Positions 48,700 through 61,011 are shown, numbered from the stretch's first letter. The stretch: 64,000 nt of DNA from Oxyruncus cristatus (GCA_013399855.1 VXAY01001092.1:449305-513304); one strand, 5' to 3'. Notes: a model not told the origin generated them from the sequence alone. Numbers and translations: made by a program.

Positions 48700-50067
48700 C
48701 TGGAAAGAAGTAAAGGAGAAGAAGATGTTTGCTTAGAGAGCTTAGAGTTATCGTCTGAAATCTCAACAGCTGGAAATAAAATTAATTACACAGTCCTGCC
48801 TTCTTTACCGATCAGTGTGGCACCCTTAAATTCCCTGAAATTACTCACACGAGTAAGCACAAGGTAGCCTCTGTTCTAGACATGCTACTTGTATAGAAAT
48901 GTTGATATACCGTTTCAGCATCCATGTTTCTGTTGAGTTCAGTTTAACTAGAATACTTAATGTAATAATAATACTACTACATATGTTGTTTAAATTAATG
49001 CATATCTGTGTGTGTGCTTGTGCATGCAGCATTTTAAAAGCTTTGATGCAAAAATTTTTGAGGGCACAGTGAAAAAGTTGTCAAACATTTTCTTTGATAC
49101 ATTTTGGACTTACTCCATGAGACAGCATTAAGTTGGTAGGAGATGTACATTAAACTTTCAAAGAGCCAGCATCTTTTGTTCTTTTCTTGAATGTGAAATA
49201 TGGAACCTTCAGTATGTGCAACCTTTACTCTACTCCTCTTCTAAAGCAGCATGTGTATGGATGGTAAAGCAGCATGTGTGTGAATATTGGTAATTTATTT
49301 TACAACTGACTAAACCTAGAAATAACAATGTAACCTTTTAAGATTTGCAGTGAGAGTTTCTCAAAAAAAAAAAAAAAGAAGTGTATTTTATCTAGCTAAT
49401 CAAATAGTCATATTTAGCTCATTGCAGCAAATTCTAATCTACGAAAATGGAAGTTTGTTTTTCTCGTAAAAATATAGAAATCAGATGAAAATATGCTGTG
49501 TACAGCACACTTTTTACATTATTCAAATCCTTTTTAGACAAAAAATGTTTATAGTGTTGAAATTTAAAGCAAAGATTAATATTATCCCCTGACACTAGCA
49601 AATGCAAACTTTTACTAGATTTTTTTAGAGGAAAAAAAAGCCCACCACTGTTAAAGAAGATCTGAATCAACTACACTCTAGCCATTATATTTGACAGTCA
49701 GTGTCAAACCCTCTTCCTTATGTTTAAACATTTATCTTGATTTTGCAAAATTGCTTTCCATAAAGATGATTTTCATCAAGATACAAATGGAAAGGATGTG
49801 AAATGGAAAACTATTAACCTATGTGAGCACAGAAAACGCAGACTCTCAAAGCCTGTAACATTAGCAGTCTGCTTCTGAGTAGAGGGTTCACTGCTAAAGA
49901 GTGCACTGCAGAGCTGGGACCCCAGTTTTTGGCAGGAAATTTGTACAGAAGCTTCAAGATCAGATGTTTGGCCCTTATGTCTGTTTGCATAAGCAGCGAG
50001 AAAATTTTCCACAGACTGCTTTAACATCTCCACTTTAAAATGAAGCTGCACTGAGATTTGGAAAAAG

Positions 50068-50100
<33 letters not shown>

Positions 50101-50101
50101 A
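50068..50101. repeat. (TG)n(TA)n microsatellite
   Basis: Alternating TG then TA dinucleotides for about 34 bases, followed after a few bases by a T18 tract (50106-50123) that abuts a CR1 tail. Confidence 0.9.
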
Positions 50102-50124
50102 ATAATTTTTTTTTTTTTTTTTTA

Positions 50125-50305
50125 AATCAGATGGGTTGGAAAGGACCTCTGAGATCATCAAGTCCAACCTTTGGTCCAACACCACCGTGGTTACTAGACT
50201 ATGACACTAAGTGCCATGTCCAGCCTCATCCTGAAAACCTCCAGGGATGGAGAATCCACCACTTCCCTGGGCAGCCCATTCCAACGGCTGATTACTCTTC
50301 TTGAT
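50125..50305 (-). mobile_element. CR1 LINE 3' fragment
   Basis: 'GGTTGGAAAGGACCTCTG', 'gatcatcaagtccaacc', 'caacaccaccgtgg' and 'cctgggcagcccattccaa' are the complement of a CR1 3' end. The octamer tail is replaced by a T18 tract. It is the last 180 bases of a minus-strand copy. Confidence 0.92.
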
Positions 50306-51529
50306 CTGAGCCTAGAGAAATGGAAGACTAGCTTTTCTTTTCTGGTCCTTGTATCCTCTTAAAGTCCTAATGTCTAGCTGTAAATTTTTACTCCATTTTT
50401 CTCCAACTTTTTTTTAACACTCCTCATTCATTGATAAATCCGAAATGTACCTAACCTAAGCAGAGTTTTGCTGCTTCAGTTAAAAAAACCTACCATGAAT
50501 TTCGTAGTGGTGAAACATGAATTGTAAGTTTAGGTCATGGACCTTTGTCTTTCTGTGCAACTCTGTAAGAGACATAGCACATTGATGAGTGACATAAAAG
50601 GATCAATCTTTTTAGTTTTTGTAAAGAATCATAAACCTTCTGTGAACTGTTTGTGCTATAGTTTCCAACACAGGTGAAACTGTAAAATATGCAACATTTG
50701 CCTGACAAAGGTCTTGCATTCTAAAAGAATCAGTCTCTAGTGACTTTTCTTTTATGATCCACTATGCTCTGGATTTATCTGGGATTCCAGTTGAAGCTAG
50801 TGGTATAAGTTTTATTACTGAAAACTGCTTAGTGAAACTTTGGTCAAGAATTCTGATTCCATATTACCTCCAAAAAACTATCTTTCTCCATAAATTCAAA
50901 TGCAAAATATTTCTACTCTGTATCTAATGAGGGAAGCCAAATATATGTTTTGTTTCAAAATCTTTGGCTGCGTCACTATTTAATAACCTTTATTAGAAGA
51001 GCTGTACATATTTATCTCCTGTTGCTTTGTCCTAGCTGACACAAAACTGGAAGGCTTCATTCAGTTTTGAAATATAAAAGAGTACTGGTAGCAGTCTTTT
51101 GAGAGATTGAGTATATCAGTAAAATCACAGAGCTTTATTAACACTACCAGCATCTTACTCAGAGCATTGTCAGAATGAATGCATGAATGTCTGTATGTTC
51201 TGGCTCCCAGGATACACTGTCCTATTTCAGCAACATGAGACATTGCAAGTTCTTCAGCATAGAGGCTGTCTTGAAGTGTGCATGTTTTTATCATTCACCA
51301 TCAGATGATGAATTAGACAAAAAGCAGTCTCATAGATCCATACAGAGATTTATATCAGGACATCCAGTGTGATTCATAAATATAGCAGCAGAAACTAAAA
51401 AGCCCCAGCATCAATTAATGTCCTCAAACCACTCTCTAGAGTCTACACAATATAATTCAAGTTACACTGTTCATTTGCAATTTCTCTTTGTTTCACACAT
51501 GTTCTTAAGCTGTATTTCTCACTTTACAG

Positions 51530-51653
51530 AAAAAGATGTGAGATATGAGGCTCAGGGTGTAATTGGTCTGTATCGTGTACCCCTTCACATTCAAAAATCA
51601 AAAAGCTCTTTGAGACATGGAGTAGAAGACAAAGCAAGAGAAATGTACCAGAA
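51530..51653 (+). CDS. Candidate internal exon 1 of an unrecognised gene
   Basis: A good acceptor (TGTATTTCTCACTTTACAG) is followed by a 124-base open segment and a GAA/GTAAGA donor. The frame carries two bases, 40 codons and two bases, so it enters in phase 1 and leaves in phase 2. The translation contains VRYEAQGVIGLYRVPLHIQ and ends RHGVEDKAREMYQ. It is rich in charged and mixed residues, unlike translated AT-rich noise. No signal peptide, membrane segment or known domain was seen. The outgoing phase matches the segment at 57847. I do not recognise the family. The case rests on splice signals and open frame, and an AT-rich 64 kb window yields some such segments by chance. Confidence 0.35.
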
Positions 51654-53277
51654 GTAAGATTATACAACTCCCTCACTACTCTTTTTGATGCCTGTCTCTA
51701 CAAAAACAGTCATTCTGTCTCCTTTTTCTTACACAATTATTGAAACTAAATGTAGTAGGCATTGACCCCCAATTAGGCAACAAAAAAATCTATCACTATG
51801 ATTATTAGAAAGATTCCTGATGTGGGAATGACTTGTTTGTCTTTTGAATTCATGAAGATTAAAAAGCAAATAATTTCAAATTACTTCAAGACATGACTAG
51901 TTTTGGGTATTGTAGAATACAGTCAACTGCACCTGCAGTATAGTCTTTGTTGCCCAGAAGTTTCTAGATAATATGAATTGTAGCCTATAGATCTTAAAAG
52001 AATCAAAAAGTAGGTCTTCTCAGGGAATGATTTATTTTTTTTTTTTTTTTCAATGCTGGAACTTGTAAAAACTACATGTTGGAAAACTCACAAGTTTAGA
52101 GTACATTTAAACATTGCATTTTTGAAATTCACTAATGCTGACTTGTAGTCAAAAAGCTATTATAGGAATAGAAGGTATAAAGTGAGTAAACTGTGAAAGG
52201 AAAATGTCTTTGAATTCTAAAACAAGTTGCTAAAATAGTTTAAAATACATTAACAACAAACAGCAAACACATTCCTAAACTCAATTTTATAAGAATTTTT
52301 AGGAAATATTCAAGTCTTTTCAAGAGTGCCTCCATAGTGCCATCCATCATACATTTTTATGTTTATCTCATCTTTGAAAAACACATTTAATGGAAATAGA
52401 CCACCATTTTTTCCCCTATAATAAATAATAGTTTTAACCTGTGATTATGACAGTGCAGAGGCCCAACAGTATTTAATTTCCAATAATTAAACCCATCATA
52501 ATTACAGAGGGACCTACAAAACCACCTAATATCTATGTGAAATGATGGTTTCCTTAGAATAAGAACAGTTAAGAAAACACAGTAATATTTCCAAAGTGCA
52601 GTGGTCTTACTCAAAATCCAATAAGTTGCTGTGGCAGAGATCACATTTGTGATCAGAGACAATGAATTGTACCATAATATATCCAAAATCCCAAGAAAAT
52701 ATCTAAGTTCATAGTGTTCTTTGAAGCTGCAGTATAATGTGAATGCACCCAAACTCTCTTTAGAATTACTTGCATGAGTAACCAGAGTGGTCTGGCAGCA
52801 CAAACTTCAATACAGCCTGAAAAATCTTTACAGGCACTGAAAAAAAATTATTACTATCCAGCTCATTGTCCAGCTAAGTGAGGTAGCTCATTTCAAAAAC
52901 TCACTCAGATATGCCTATACTATTGCACGGTCTAGATATCCACTTTTAGGTATTGGACAAGAAACTTCTTTGGGGATATAAATAACCAGTAAAGTCATAT
53001 CATAATTTTATTGTGCAACCACTGTCTTCAGGAACAGATTTGCTGAATAAAGTGAACTTTTTTAGTTGATATTCAAGACTAGTGAAGACAGAATGAACTG
53101 CTGGCTGATGGAGCAAGTTGCATAGAAATGAGAGAAACATTTTGAGTAAGAAAATTTCAAAGTTTTGGGTAGCCTATATGGGCACATACAAATGTGCAAG
53201 TAAAATATAATTAAACAAAACTATGAGAAATTGATTAAAATCTGAAACTGAATCAGGCTATAATTAATCATTCTAGA

Positions 53278-53561
53278 GTTGTAAAAATAGTAATACATTA
53301 GCCATTAAAAATAAGTGAAAAGGAGTTTAATGGCTTAAATTGAGGTTTAAAAATCTCATTAGTGCCCAGATCTATTCCAGTAGAGGAGATGTTAACATCC
53401 ATTGATTCAACTCTAGAAAATTTACCAAAGTATCAGGAAGTTTTAATTACAGTAGATGAAGTCAAAGGAAAAAACTCTCAAATGACACAATATAATCTGA
53501 AGAAAAGTTAAATATTATTAGGAAGCTAGTCCTCAATAGACTTAAAGCTTATGGGACAGTT
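53278..53561 (+). mobile_element. Decayed Penelope-like element (N-terminal RT region)
   Basis: A single frame from 53278 reads VVK... PLKISEKEFNGLN, then GLKISLVPRSIPVEEM, then TSIDSTLENLP, broken by TAG at 53299 and TGA at 53341. The order 'VV-x-LS, PLS-EEE-LL, GL-F-P-P-IP, EEI...IE..L..LP' is the conserved start of Penelope-like reverse transcriptases. The next PLE landmark, an 'NLS-EE-ALK-L' helix, appears as NL at 53494 and SEEKLNIIRKL from 53496, one frame over, so a frameshift lies exactly between them. The following 'ADKG' motif was not found. It is a short, dead relic. The match is from memory of the family pattern, not from an alignment. Confidence 0.5.
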
Positions 53562-54244
53562 TAATTTAATAAACTGAGGTATTGTTAAAAAATAATCTGG
53601 CTGGTAAAAGTGTCACTGGAAACATCAAGGGTGTTAGAAGTATTAAAGCATCTGACTAGAATTCAAACCTAACTTTAAGGGGAACAGCAAAATTTGCTAT
53701 TAAAGGTTAATCCATTATTGCAGGAGGTAAAGTAATTGTCTATTGGACAACTCATCATTCAAAAAATGCAACACACTATCATTGCTTTATTTTAATCAGC
53801 AATGTATAGTGAACAAACACTGGTAGTGGGTAAAAGTGAACTGTATATAATTTCTGTATTATAATTTCTGTTGGGCTGTTGATACTGTGCTAAATCAGTC
53901 AGAAGGACATTTCTGATTGACTTAATTAGATTTTGAAGCATATTCAGAATTATGGAACATGAAATTTCTCTTAGATTAAATACAATAAGAGTTATAATGT
54001 AAATATCCTCTTACTTCGCTTTAACCACCTTAAAATTAGATCTTTTTTTGTTTTCGTTTAAAAGTGCTATTTTTTACTTACTCAATATTCTACAGAGATG
54101 GACAGACATAATTAAAATGTAATTCATCCCACCCTAAGGGAAGTTCAGTTGACCATACAGTGTATCCATATCAGTGTGTTGGGACTGGGCAGTAGTGAGG
54201 TTGTGAAGCAGATCCGCTGCTCATCCCTGCATCCCATACACTGA

Positions 54245-54312
54245 CTTGCAGGGAATTTGGGAAGCAAAAGCTTGCCATAGAGCTTGCAGAGAATTTGGTA
54301 AGCAAAAGCTTG
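54245..54312. repeat. Tandem duplication, 38-base unit
   Basis: CTTGCAGGGAATTTGGGAAG and CTTGCAGAGAATTTGGTAAG begin two copies of a unit of about 38 bases (second copy partial) with few differences. A smaller duplication of GTGTAAGCATAT is found at about 54444-54468. Confidence 0.85.
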
Positions 54313-54606
54313 ATTCTTTTCTCATAGGTCTAAATGTGATGCTCCAGTCTGGGCACACATGAAGGTGGTTCTACTCCTGGAATCAAAATGTACATGGGAA
54401 TATGCTCCAAACTGAATTTAATCTGAAGAAAAATCACTAAATTGTGTAAGCATATAGTGTAAGCATATGGGCCTGAGCACCAAGTGCTTTGATCTATAAC
54501 TGCAACAATGTACTTCCTAGTATAGACATAGCTGTGTAAATTTAGACTCTAGTTAGATGAGATATAGATACTATGATGGGAACTTGTATGTAACTGGTCT
54601 CTAAAG

Positions 54607-54693
54607 AAAGACTTCAGAACTATGGAAGTGGAAGAAAGTTTTGCTGAAAACATTAATTCTCATATCCAGATTCAGAGTTTTTTTGGGAAAGGG
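54607..54693 (+). CDS. Exon-like segment with a strong donor, unrecognised
   Basis: Twenty-nine open codons (containing FRTMEVEESFAENINSH) end at a near-perfect GGG/GTGAGT donor. The acceptor CTCTAAAG is poor, and the phases (0 to 0) do not fit between the neighbours at 51530 and 57847. It may be an alternative exon, a first exon (an internal ATG is available) or chance. Confidence 0.13.
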
Positions 54694-57600
54694 GTGAGTT
54701 ACTGTTACAGAACACATTAGCAATCTTTTATCACAGGGGAAGCAAAATGATATAAGGACATCCCTGTTATATGATATATTCTGTACTTGAAATAGGTGAG
54801 TTAGCCCATGTTCAAGATTTAAAGAGATGGGACCGAGCATGCTGTCTATGCTGAATATTCTTCCCCTCATTCCAATATCTCATAGTTTTAAGAAGCTGAA
54901 AGTATTTCTGCTGTCTTTAAAATTACACTGGTTGTAAGAAGTACTGATCAAAAAATATTGTTTCCCATAAAAATTTTGCTAAAACAAATGAACATTATAG
55001 CCTTCAAATTTTCTTAATATCCTCTGAAAATCAACCTATGAGTTTTGTTATAAATTCAGAAGAACTGAGTTTTATATTTTAATGAAAATTGTAACTTTTA
55101 AATTTTTAGCTTATAACCATTTCCTTGCTTCATAAATCCTGTGTGGTAGGCCTTACTAGCTAGACAAACATAAGGCTGTTTTTGGTCAAGGTTGATTCAG
55201 TGGACCCCACTGATTCAAAGCAGAAGTCAGAAAGCTTAGAAAACATGTTAATGGAATAATTAATAAATTTTCTAGAAAGCAGGATGATGTGAGACAGCAA
55301 AGGTGACAATACTTTTTTCCCGTTAGTATATTTTTAAAATCACAGAATCAGTACAGTACATCCAACCAAACTACTCAGGTACATGCTTAAAAATGTGTCT
55401 AATAATCTACTTATTAATAGATAGAGTTTACTCATGTAATGTAAGAATTGTCACATGGTAAAGGTCCTTTTGGAAAGAAATATGTATTTGTATGTATTTT
55501 TACATACATTTTCAGAATGCTTATATATCAACATTTTTAATTTAGAGTCATCTTTCTTCCACACATCTCTCTGCCTTAAGCAACCAAAGAATTTCAAAAT
55601 TGGAAATTATAATTTTATCACCTACATCCACTCTTAACTTTTTCTGTTTGGTTGATTTTCGACCCCATGCTCTTCAGATATTTGTCCAGAGTGTTTAAAA
55701 ACTCCAATCAAAAGTGATTACTTATTTTTAAATGACAGTCTAAAACCTGCAATTATTATTATCCCTGCTGAGTAAGATAGTTCACAATGTGCTTAATTTT
55801 AAGCATTCAAAAAACATCATTGACTTCAATCAGACTGCTGGACTTGACATTATGGCCATGTTTAAATGCCTTGTCAACTCAGAGTGCTACCATAACAAGA
55901 AACCTTGTCAGTCTAAGGAAAAATAGATCCTGGCCTACATAATTTAAATATGTGTTAAAATTTACAGTGACCTATCTTGAGCATGTCATGCATAGTGATT
56001 CCTAATTTCAAACTTTGTTCATGTGCACAAAAAGTTAAAATATCAGTGTCAACCTGAAATGAAAATAGTTGCTGATTGTTAAACTTTATTATAGTAATTT
56101 TTTGGTATAGTTAAACTAAGCCTGAAGTTCAAACTAAGCATTTCAAATGAGTTCAGTGTGTAACTAACTTGACTTTTAAACAGAAGCAGCATACAGTCAA
56201 AACATTATTTCAGTAGTCATCTACTAAATCTGAAATGCTTAATAAAAATTTAAGCATGTGTTAGTATACTTGGGCATCCGTATCAGTCAAGAGATAAAAA
56301 ACCTTGCCATCTGATTGAAATTATAAAAAGGAATATTTAGGGTGCATAATGAAAGCAGAAATAAGTAGACCAAGGATTAAAGGAATCACATTTCTAATAC
56401 AATTAGTGAAAAGAGTTTATGACATATCATGTATCCACAAGGAAAAAGTTTCAAAGTTCTGTTTTTACTATCTTGAATACCACATTTTTGCATATTTGTT
56501 GTACAGGTCTGTAATTCTAGTATCCTAAAGAGCCCAACTTTATAAGGGGTTTTGTTCCTGGAAAAGGTAAACTGTTAAAAAGTCAACCAATTGAAGTGGT
56601 CATTCCTTTAAAATTTGGAGATCTGAATTGGACTGATGAGCAAAACCTGGATTTCGTAGTCAAAGGTTTTTACAGTGCAATTTCCTTAAAAAAAGAAGGA
56701 CAGACTAGTTGGTTTTGGTTTCTTTTTTTAATTATGCATTCGGAGAATTAAACAATGCTACTGATGAAGATACAAAGGGTCTCAATTTGCCATTCATGGC
56801 AGTCTGGCCATGCTACAGTAATTAATTCAACTTGCATTCATCCACTGTTTGCTTGAATCCAACGCTTGGAAGAAAACAGGGGAAAAAAAAGTTGGTGCAA
56901 TCTGCTTTTGTTAAGGAGCTTTAACTGGGGGAAATACCATTGAGTGAGGCAGAAAATTAATACAATATTCAGATTATTTTCTAAAGAATGATTTGTTGAA
57001 CAAACATGTGTTTGTTGGAGGGGTTCTTATAGTTTGGAACAGATGAGATATGAGGTTGAGAATAAAGATACTGAGTGAGTGAGATTGTGGGCTATGTGAG
57101 AGGAATAGGCCACAAGGTAGCTGAGAGATTCAGTATAGGAGGACTCTGGCAGATCTGCTTGCACACATTCAACAGTGGTAGACCCACTCTGGATGAAGTG
57201 CTTTTCACTGCTTTTGGATTTCTATAGCCTTGCTCCTGAGTTCCCTTTTTAACAGGGTGCCATTTAGAACTGCTTTGAGTGAAGTAAAATGCTATTTATA
57301 AAAAATATTGACAGCTACTTGACAGACCTTGCCTTCTAAACTGTACTTGAGGTAACTTTGCATAGTTTATACTGCTCTCAGTTTTACCAAAGCAGTTGAG
57401 ACATAGTTATAACCCTGGGAATATTTTTTTGTCCTTGATACTAAAGTTGTTACAGCCACTCCAGAAAAATAATATTTCCAGATATCCCAGTACAAACTGG
57501 GATAGGATATTTGGCTATTTGAGATCCTCACTTTCCCCATAAACACATACTTTGCTGGCCTTCCTTCAGGGAGACTCAATTGCATTGCTATGGAAAAAAA

Positions 57601-57846
57601 TTCTGATGTAAATTTATAGTCGGTAAGGAACAGTGTGACAACTCTCCGGGGAGAGTGCCTTCCTGCAGCGGAATTGCAAGGGGTATACAGGTGCTAGCAG
57701 GAAATACATAAAAAACAGGTAATATCATTTATTGGGTGGCATTTTGAGTTGACCAAATACCTTAAAGTCATTAACCTGGACTAATCTTGCCAAACTTTGG
57801 CAAGGAAGACATCCAAGATGATGAAAGTGACTTAGATATTACACAG

Positions 57847-57929
57847 TATGAACTGTCTTTTGGAAGTGCCCATTTCCCTCCTTAATTACAAGGGCGATGC
57901 AGTAACAAAAGAGTGTCAGGTGCTTCAAG
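57847..57929 (+). CDS. Candidate internal exon 2 of an unrecognised gene
   Basis: After a TTACACAG acceptor with a weak pyrimidine tract, 83 bases stay open to a CAAG/GTACAT donor (phase 2 to 1). The translation starts MNCLLEVPISLLNYKGDAV and ends TKECQVLQ. The incoming phase fits the exon at 51530 and the outgoing phase fits the exon at 60292. A second possible donor CAG/GTGCTT at 57919 would end in phase 0 and not fit. The frame stays open to 58042. The family is unknown. It was found while looking for an exon of exactly this phase, so its independent support is limited. Confidence 0.28.
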
Positions 57930-60291
57930 GTACATGGAACAAATGTGAATCACAATGTCTACAGCTAGTGGCATTGTGTTTATGGCTAACTGAGTTGTCT
58001 TTTGAAAAGTTTAGCTTCTGTTCACATAGTCTTCAATGTTAGCCTTATTGCTTGGACGTTTGCCATGTCAAAATCAGCAGAAGGGGAATATCCCTGCTGG
58101 TGCCTTGCCAGAGCACGGATGCTAACTTCACTTCATGAGGAAAAAGAGACAACCAGCAGTCAGGCCTTCATGTGATGCTAGTCCTCTTATGCATAAAAAA
58201 AAAACAGGTAATGAATGAGATTCAAATTATAATCAGAAGGAACTGCAGATCAGGGTATGCACAAATAATAAAAGAATAATTTTTTAATATGGAACTTTCA
58301 ATCATTTTTGGAAAATTCATGACTGACTCAATCAGCCTGTTTTATCTCTTTTATCCCAGAGAGATGGTGATCATTCATGCTTGCTGCTGTTAGAGCATAG
58401 ATCTCAGTTTATATAACATTCAATAGCTTTTGATATTAAAACAAATGGTTAAATCCAAGCTATCAGCTTCCAGTCTAATAGCTTATTTTCTGTAAAAATT
58501 TGCTAAATAAGCAAAGCATAAAATTAATTACATTTTAATTAAATTTCTGAAGTTAATCACTTTAGAGAGTCCCTGATAATATAGCACATGGGGGGCACTG
58601 GATAACAGATAACAAAACATTGCAATGAAATGGAAGCTTGAGTATTTTTTTCATTGACTTAGAGATAACTTTTGTAAGCAAACTCTGATCAGATGGCATC
58701 AACATCTTTACAGGATCACTCTGTTTTTGCATGTTGCTGAGCTTACCAAAGGTTTGTCAGAATATTAAAAAGCTGTAGAAAATGCACAGTTCTCTAATTC
58801 CCAGGGTTTTGATATTCTGTCAATAGGATATATCTCTTCTTACTTTGCATCATGGAAAGTTGGGAGCTTATGTCAAGACTTTCTCACTAGTCAGATATCA
58901 GCTGTATATCAAAAAATAAAAGAAGGAGGCATCTCATACATTTAAATGTAGATCTCATCACTCAAACTAAAATAACAGTAAAATGGTTACAGTACAGTAT
59001 AAAAATGATAATCATGAACCACCTTCTTTCATTTTTGTCCATGTATCTTGAAATCAGTGTTTTTCTTTTGTACATTCCGATCTTCACTTTTTAATTTTCT
59101 TCTTGACTGTCTTTATTTTTCTTAATTTTTTTCTTCTTCTCTCTGTATACCTTTTTTTTTTTTGCCCAGTGAGTAACCACAGTTGCTGTATCACAAGGTT
59201 CTATAAAATTCACTGTTCCTGTCATTGTTCAACTTAGCTACTTCCTCTAGTTCCTCTTCCAGTGTGTTGTTGTACTTCATTTTTCTCAGTTTGGTCTTGT
59301 CACTAGTTATTTCTCCATCATTCCTTCTATTACATATTTCAACCACTTTTTTTTCTTATGTGACATCTAAAATTTACCAGACATTAAAATTCACCTTGTC
59401 TTTGTTTCTGCAAATTGAAAACCAGATGCAAGATCATTGAATTGATGGAGTTGACAACAGGACGAGTTAGTGGAAAGGTCAAGCAGAGTAGTTTCCAGCT
59501 CTTACTCATACATAATGAGTGATTGAACCAAAACTTGTAGCTGAACAGGAACAAGGAAACTATTTCTATTTATAACTAGTAACCTGTCACAAATGTTTGT
59601 TTATTAGTAAATTGAAAGAGGAAATTCTGAGGTTGTAGATGGGTTCTTAAATTACATTTTTTACTTCACAGCAAAAATGGGACCACAATTGTATCTGTGA
59701 ATATCAGATTCATAAATGCAACATGTGCTTCTCTGATATGAATTTCTGTATACTAATGAACTTAACTCTTCTTTTTGAGCTGCACTGTCAGCTGCTATTT
59801 GATTTGAAAGCTGCTCTTGAACATCCAATCATACAGAACAACTGATTTTCCAAGATATCTGGCAAAGTACAGAACATGTCAGCTATAAGAAAGAAGACTG
59901 AATACTCCGCTCTTGAATGCAAAGCAATTATGAGATTACCAAATCAGGTAGACATGAAGAGATTGGGAAGTGAAAACATTGACTAAAATGACCAAGTGTT
60001 GAATTCTAAATTCATCTTGTAAGAATCCTATTTTCTATAGGTGTATTTGTGGCTTCATTTGCATCTCAGAGCTTTGGAAGATCATGTTTATTTTATTTCT
60101 GCAATAAAATTAAGATTTTTAGATAGAAGCATAATTTGCTGCACTGATTTCCTACTAATTTCTAGAAGGCAAATCAAGATTTTTAAAAATTTTTCTTTCT
60201 GATTTTAGGTGTTAATTTCTACTCAGCCACTTGTTCCATTTTAGATAACAGAATCAGATTTTTTTTTTTCTTTTCCTCACTAAATCAATAG

Positions 60292-60388
60292 CAGGAGATA
60301 AATCTTTGGCTGCAAAACTGTTTATGACAAAGAAGTCCAGAGAATCAGAAAGAATGAATCTGCAGGAAGCTCTATACTTGTGTGAAAG
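60292..60388 (+). CDS. Candidate internal exon 3 of an unrecognised gene
   Basis: A long pyrimidine tract (T10 CTTTTCCTCAC) leads into a tandem acceptor AATAGCAG (start 60292 or 60295, phase 1 in both). The open segment translates to GDKSLAAKLFMTKKSRESER and MNLQEALYLCE and ends at GAAAG/GTTAGG in phase 2. Composition is strongly helical and charged, typical of a soluble alpha-helical protein. Together with the next exon it gives a continuous frame. The acceptor is one of the best in the window, and the donor is moderate. No family was recognised. Confidence 0.4.
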
Positions 60389-60833
60389 GTTAGGCTTTTG
60401 TTTAAGTTCGCTGGCATTGTTGAAGTTATATGTAAAGGCAGCTTCTCAGAATGCAATAATTTTTGCTTTTCTTGGACAGAAATACGTAAGTCTATGTTGT
60501 ACACTTACATATATTTGCAGTATGCCGAGCCATCAAATTTGTTCATGTTGTCTAAACAGTACAGGGGGAATCCTGTTAAATTAAAACCTGATTTTAACTG
60601 CCTTAATTTTTCTTTTATACAGTTCACATACAAATATGCACATTTCTGCAGCCGTATTTCTGCTTAAGGCAACAAATCATTATATCTCCTGTGCAAAGAG
60701 ACCTGTCTAGTCACTGTATCAAGTGCTCTGTCTTTCCAGCATTTGTGCAGATCTTTATTGAAGGAATGTTGTAGATATTCATGATTTCTTGCATGTGTGA
60801 CAGGATCAGCTGCTGCTTGTGTTTTTGTTTCAG

Positions 60834-60927
60834 TAAGCCAACATCCAGACTGCTCAGAGAAGTGTTTCACAATTTCTTGGAGGGATTTCCAAATGGAAAA
60901 CAGGAACATGAAGAAGTCTTAGTGCAG
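60834..60927 (+). CDS. Candidate internal exon 4 of an unrecognised gene
   Basis: The acceptor GTGTTTTTGTTTCAG is strong. One base completes the codon left open by the previous exon (giving Ser), and 31 codons follow: KPTSRLLREVFHNFLEGF then PNGKQEHEEVLVQ, ending at CAG/GTGCCA in phase 0. The intron before it is 445 bases. The frame would stay open for another 27 codons without splicing and stops at the next acceptor. Residue mix and predicted helix fit with exon 3. The donor is only fair, so the true end may differ. Confidence 0.4.
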
Positions 60928-61011
60928 GTGCCATGGGACTTGGATTTCAATTTGAAACAATTAATTAGACACACTGTGTTTTGCTTTGTTGGTTCTTTCG
61001 TTCCATCTTAG

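Larger units (their letters stand above)
45429..50124. other. AT-rich DNA with microsatellites, no firm gene
   Basis: Besides the repeats listed separately, it holds A-tracts at 45927-45941 and 49363-49377. Two tandem copies of a 23-base unit beginning TAAAGCAGCATGTGT sit at 49242-49284. A terminal-exon-like minus-strand segment at 48551-48701 is reported separately. Other open frames (for example 46987-47235) look fortuitous. Confidence 0.5.
50306..60291. other. AT-rich DNA holding exon candidates and a PLE relic
   Basis: Apart from the exon candidates (51530, 54607, 57847) and the Penelope-like relic (53278), no other gene or element was recognised. A T-rich tract lies at 52029-52050. A minus-strand frame of 138 codons at 52387-52803 is the longest ATG-started minus-strand frame in the window, but it shows no domain and could arise by chance. 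A GC-containing near-palindrome ACTCTCC-GG-GGAGAGT lies at 57641-57656. Confidence 0.45.

Noticed and set aside
52387..52803. Minus-strand 138-codon frame, the longest ATG-started frame on that strand
   Set aside because: A rough estimate from stop-codon frequency in AT-rich DNA predicts about one or two frames of this length in 64 kb by chance. No domain was recognised.
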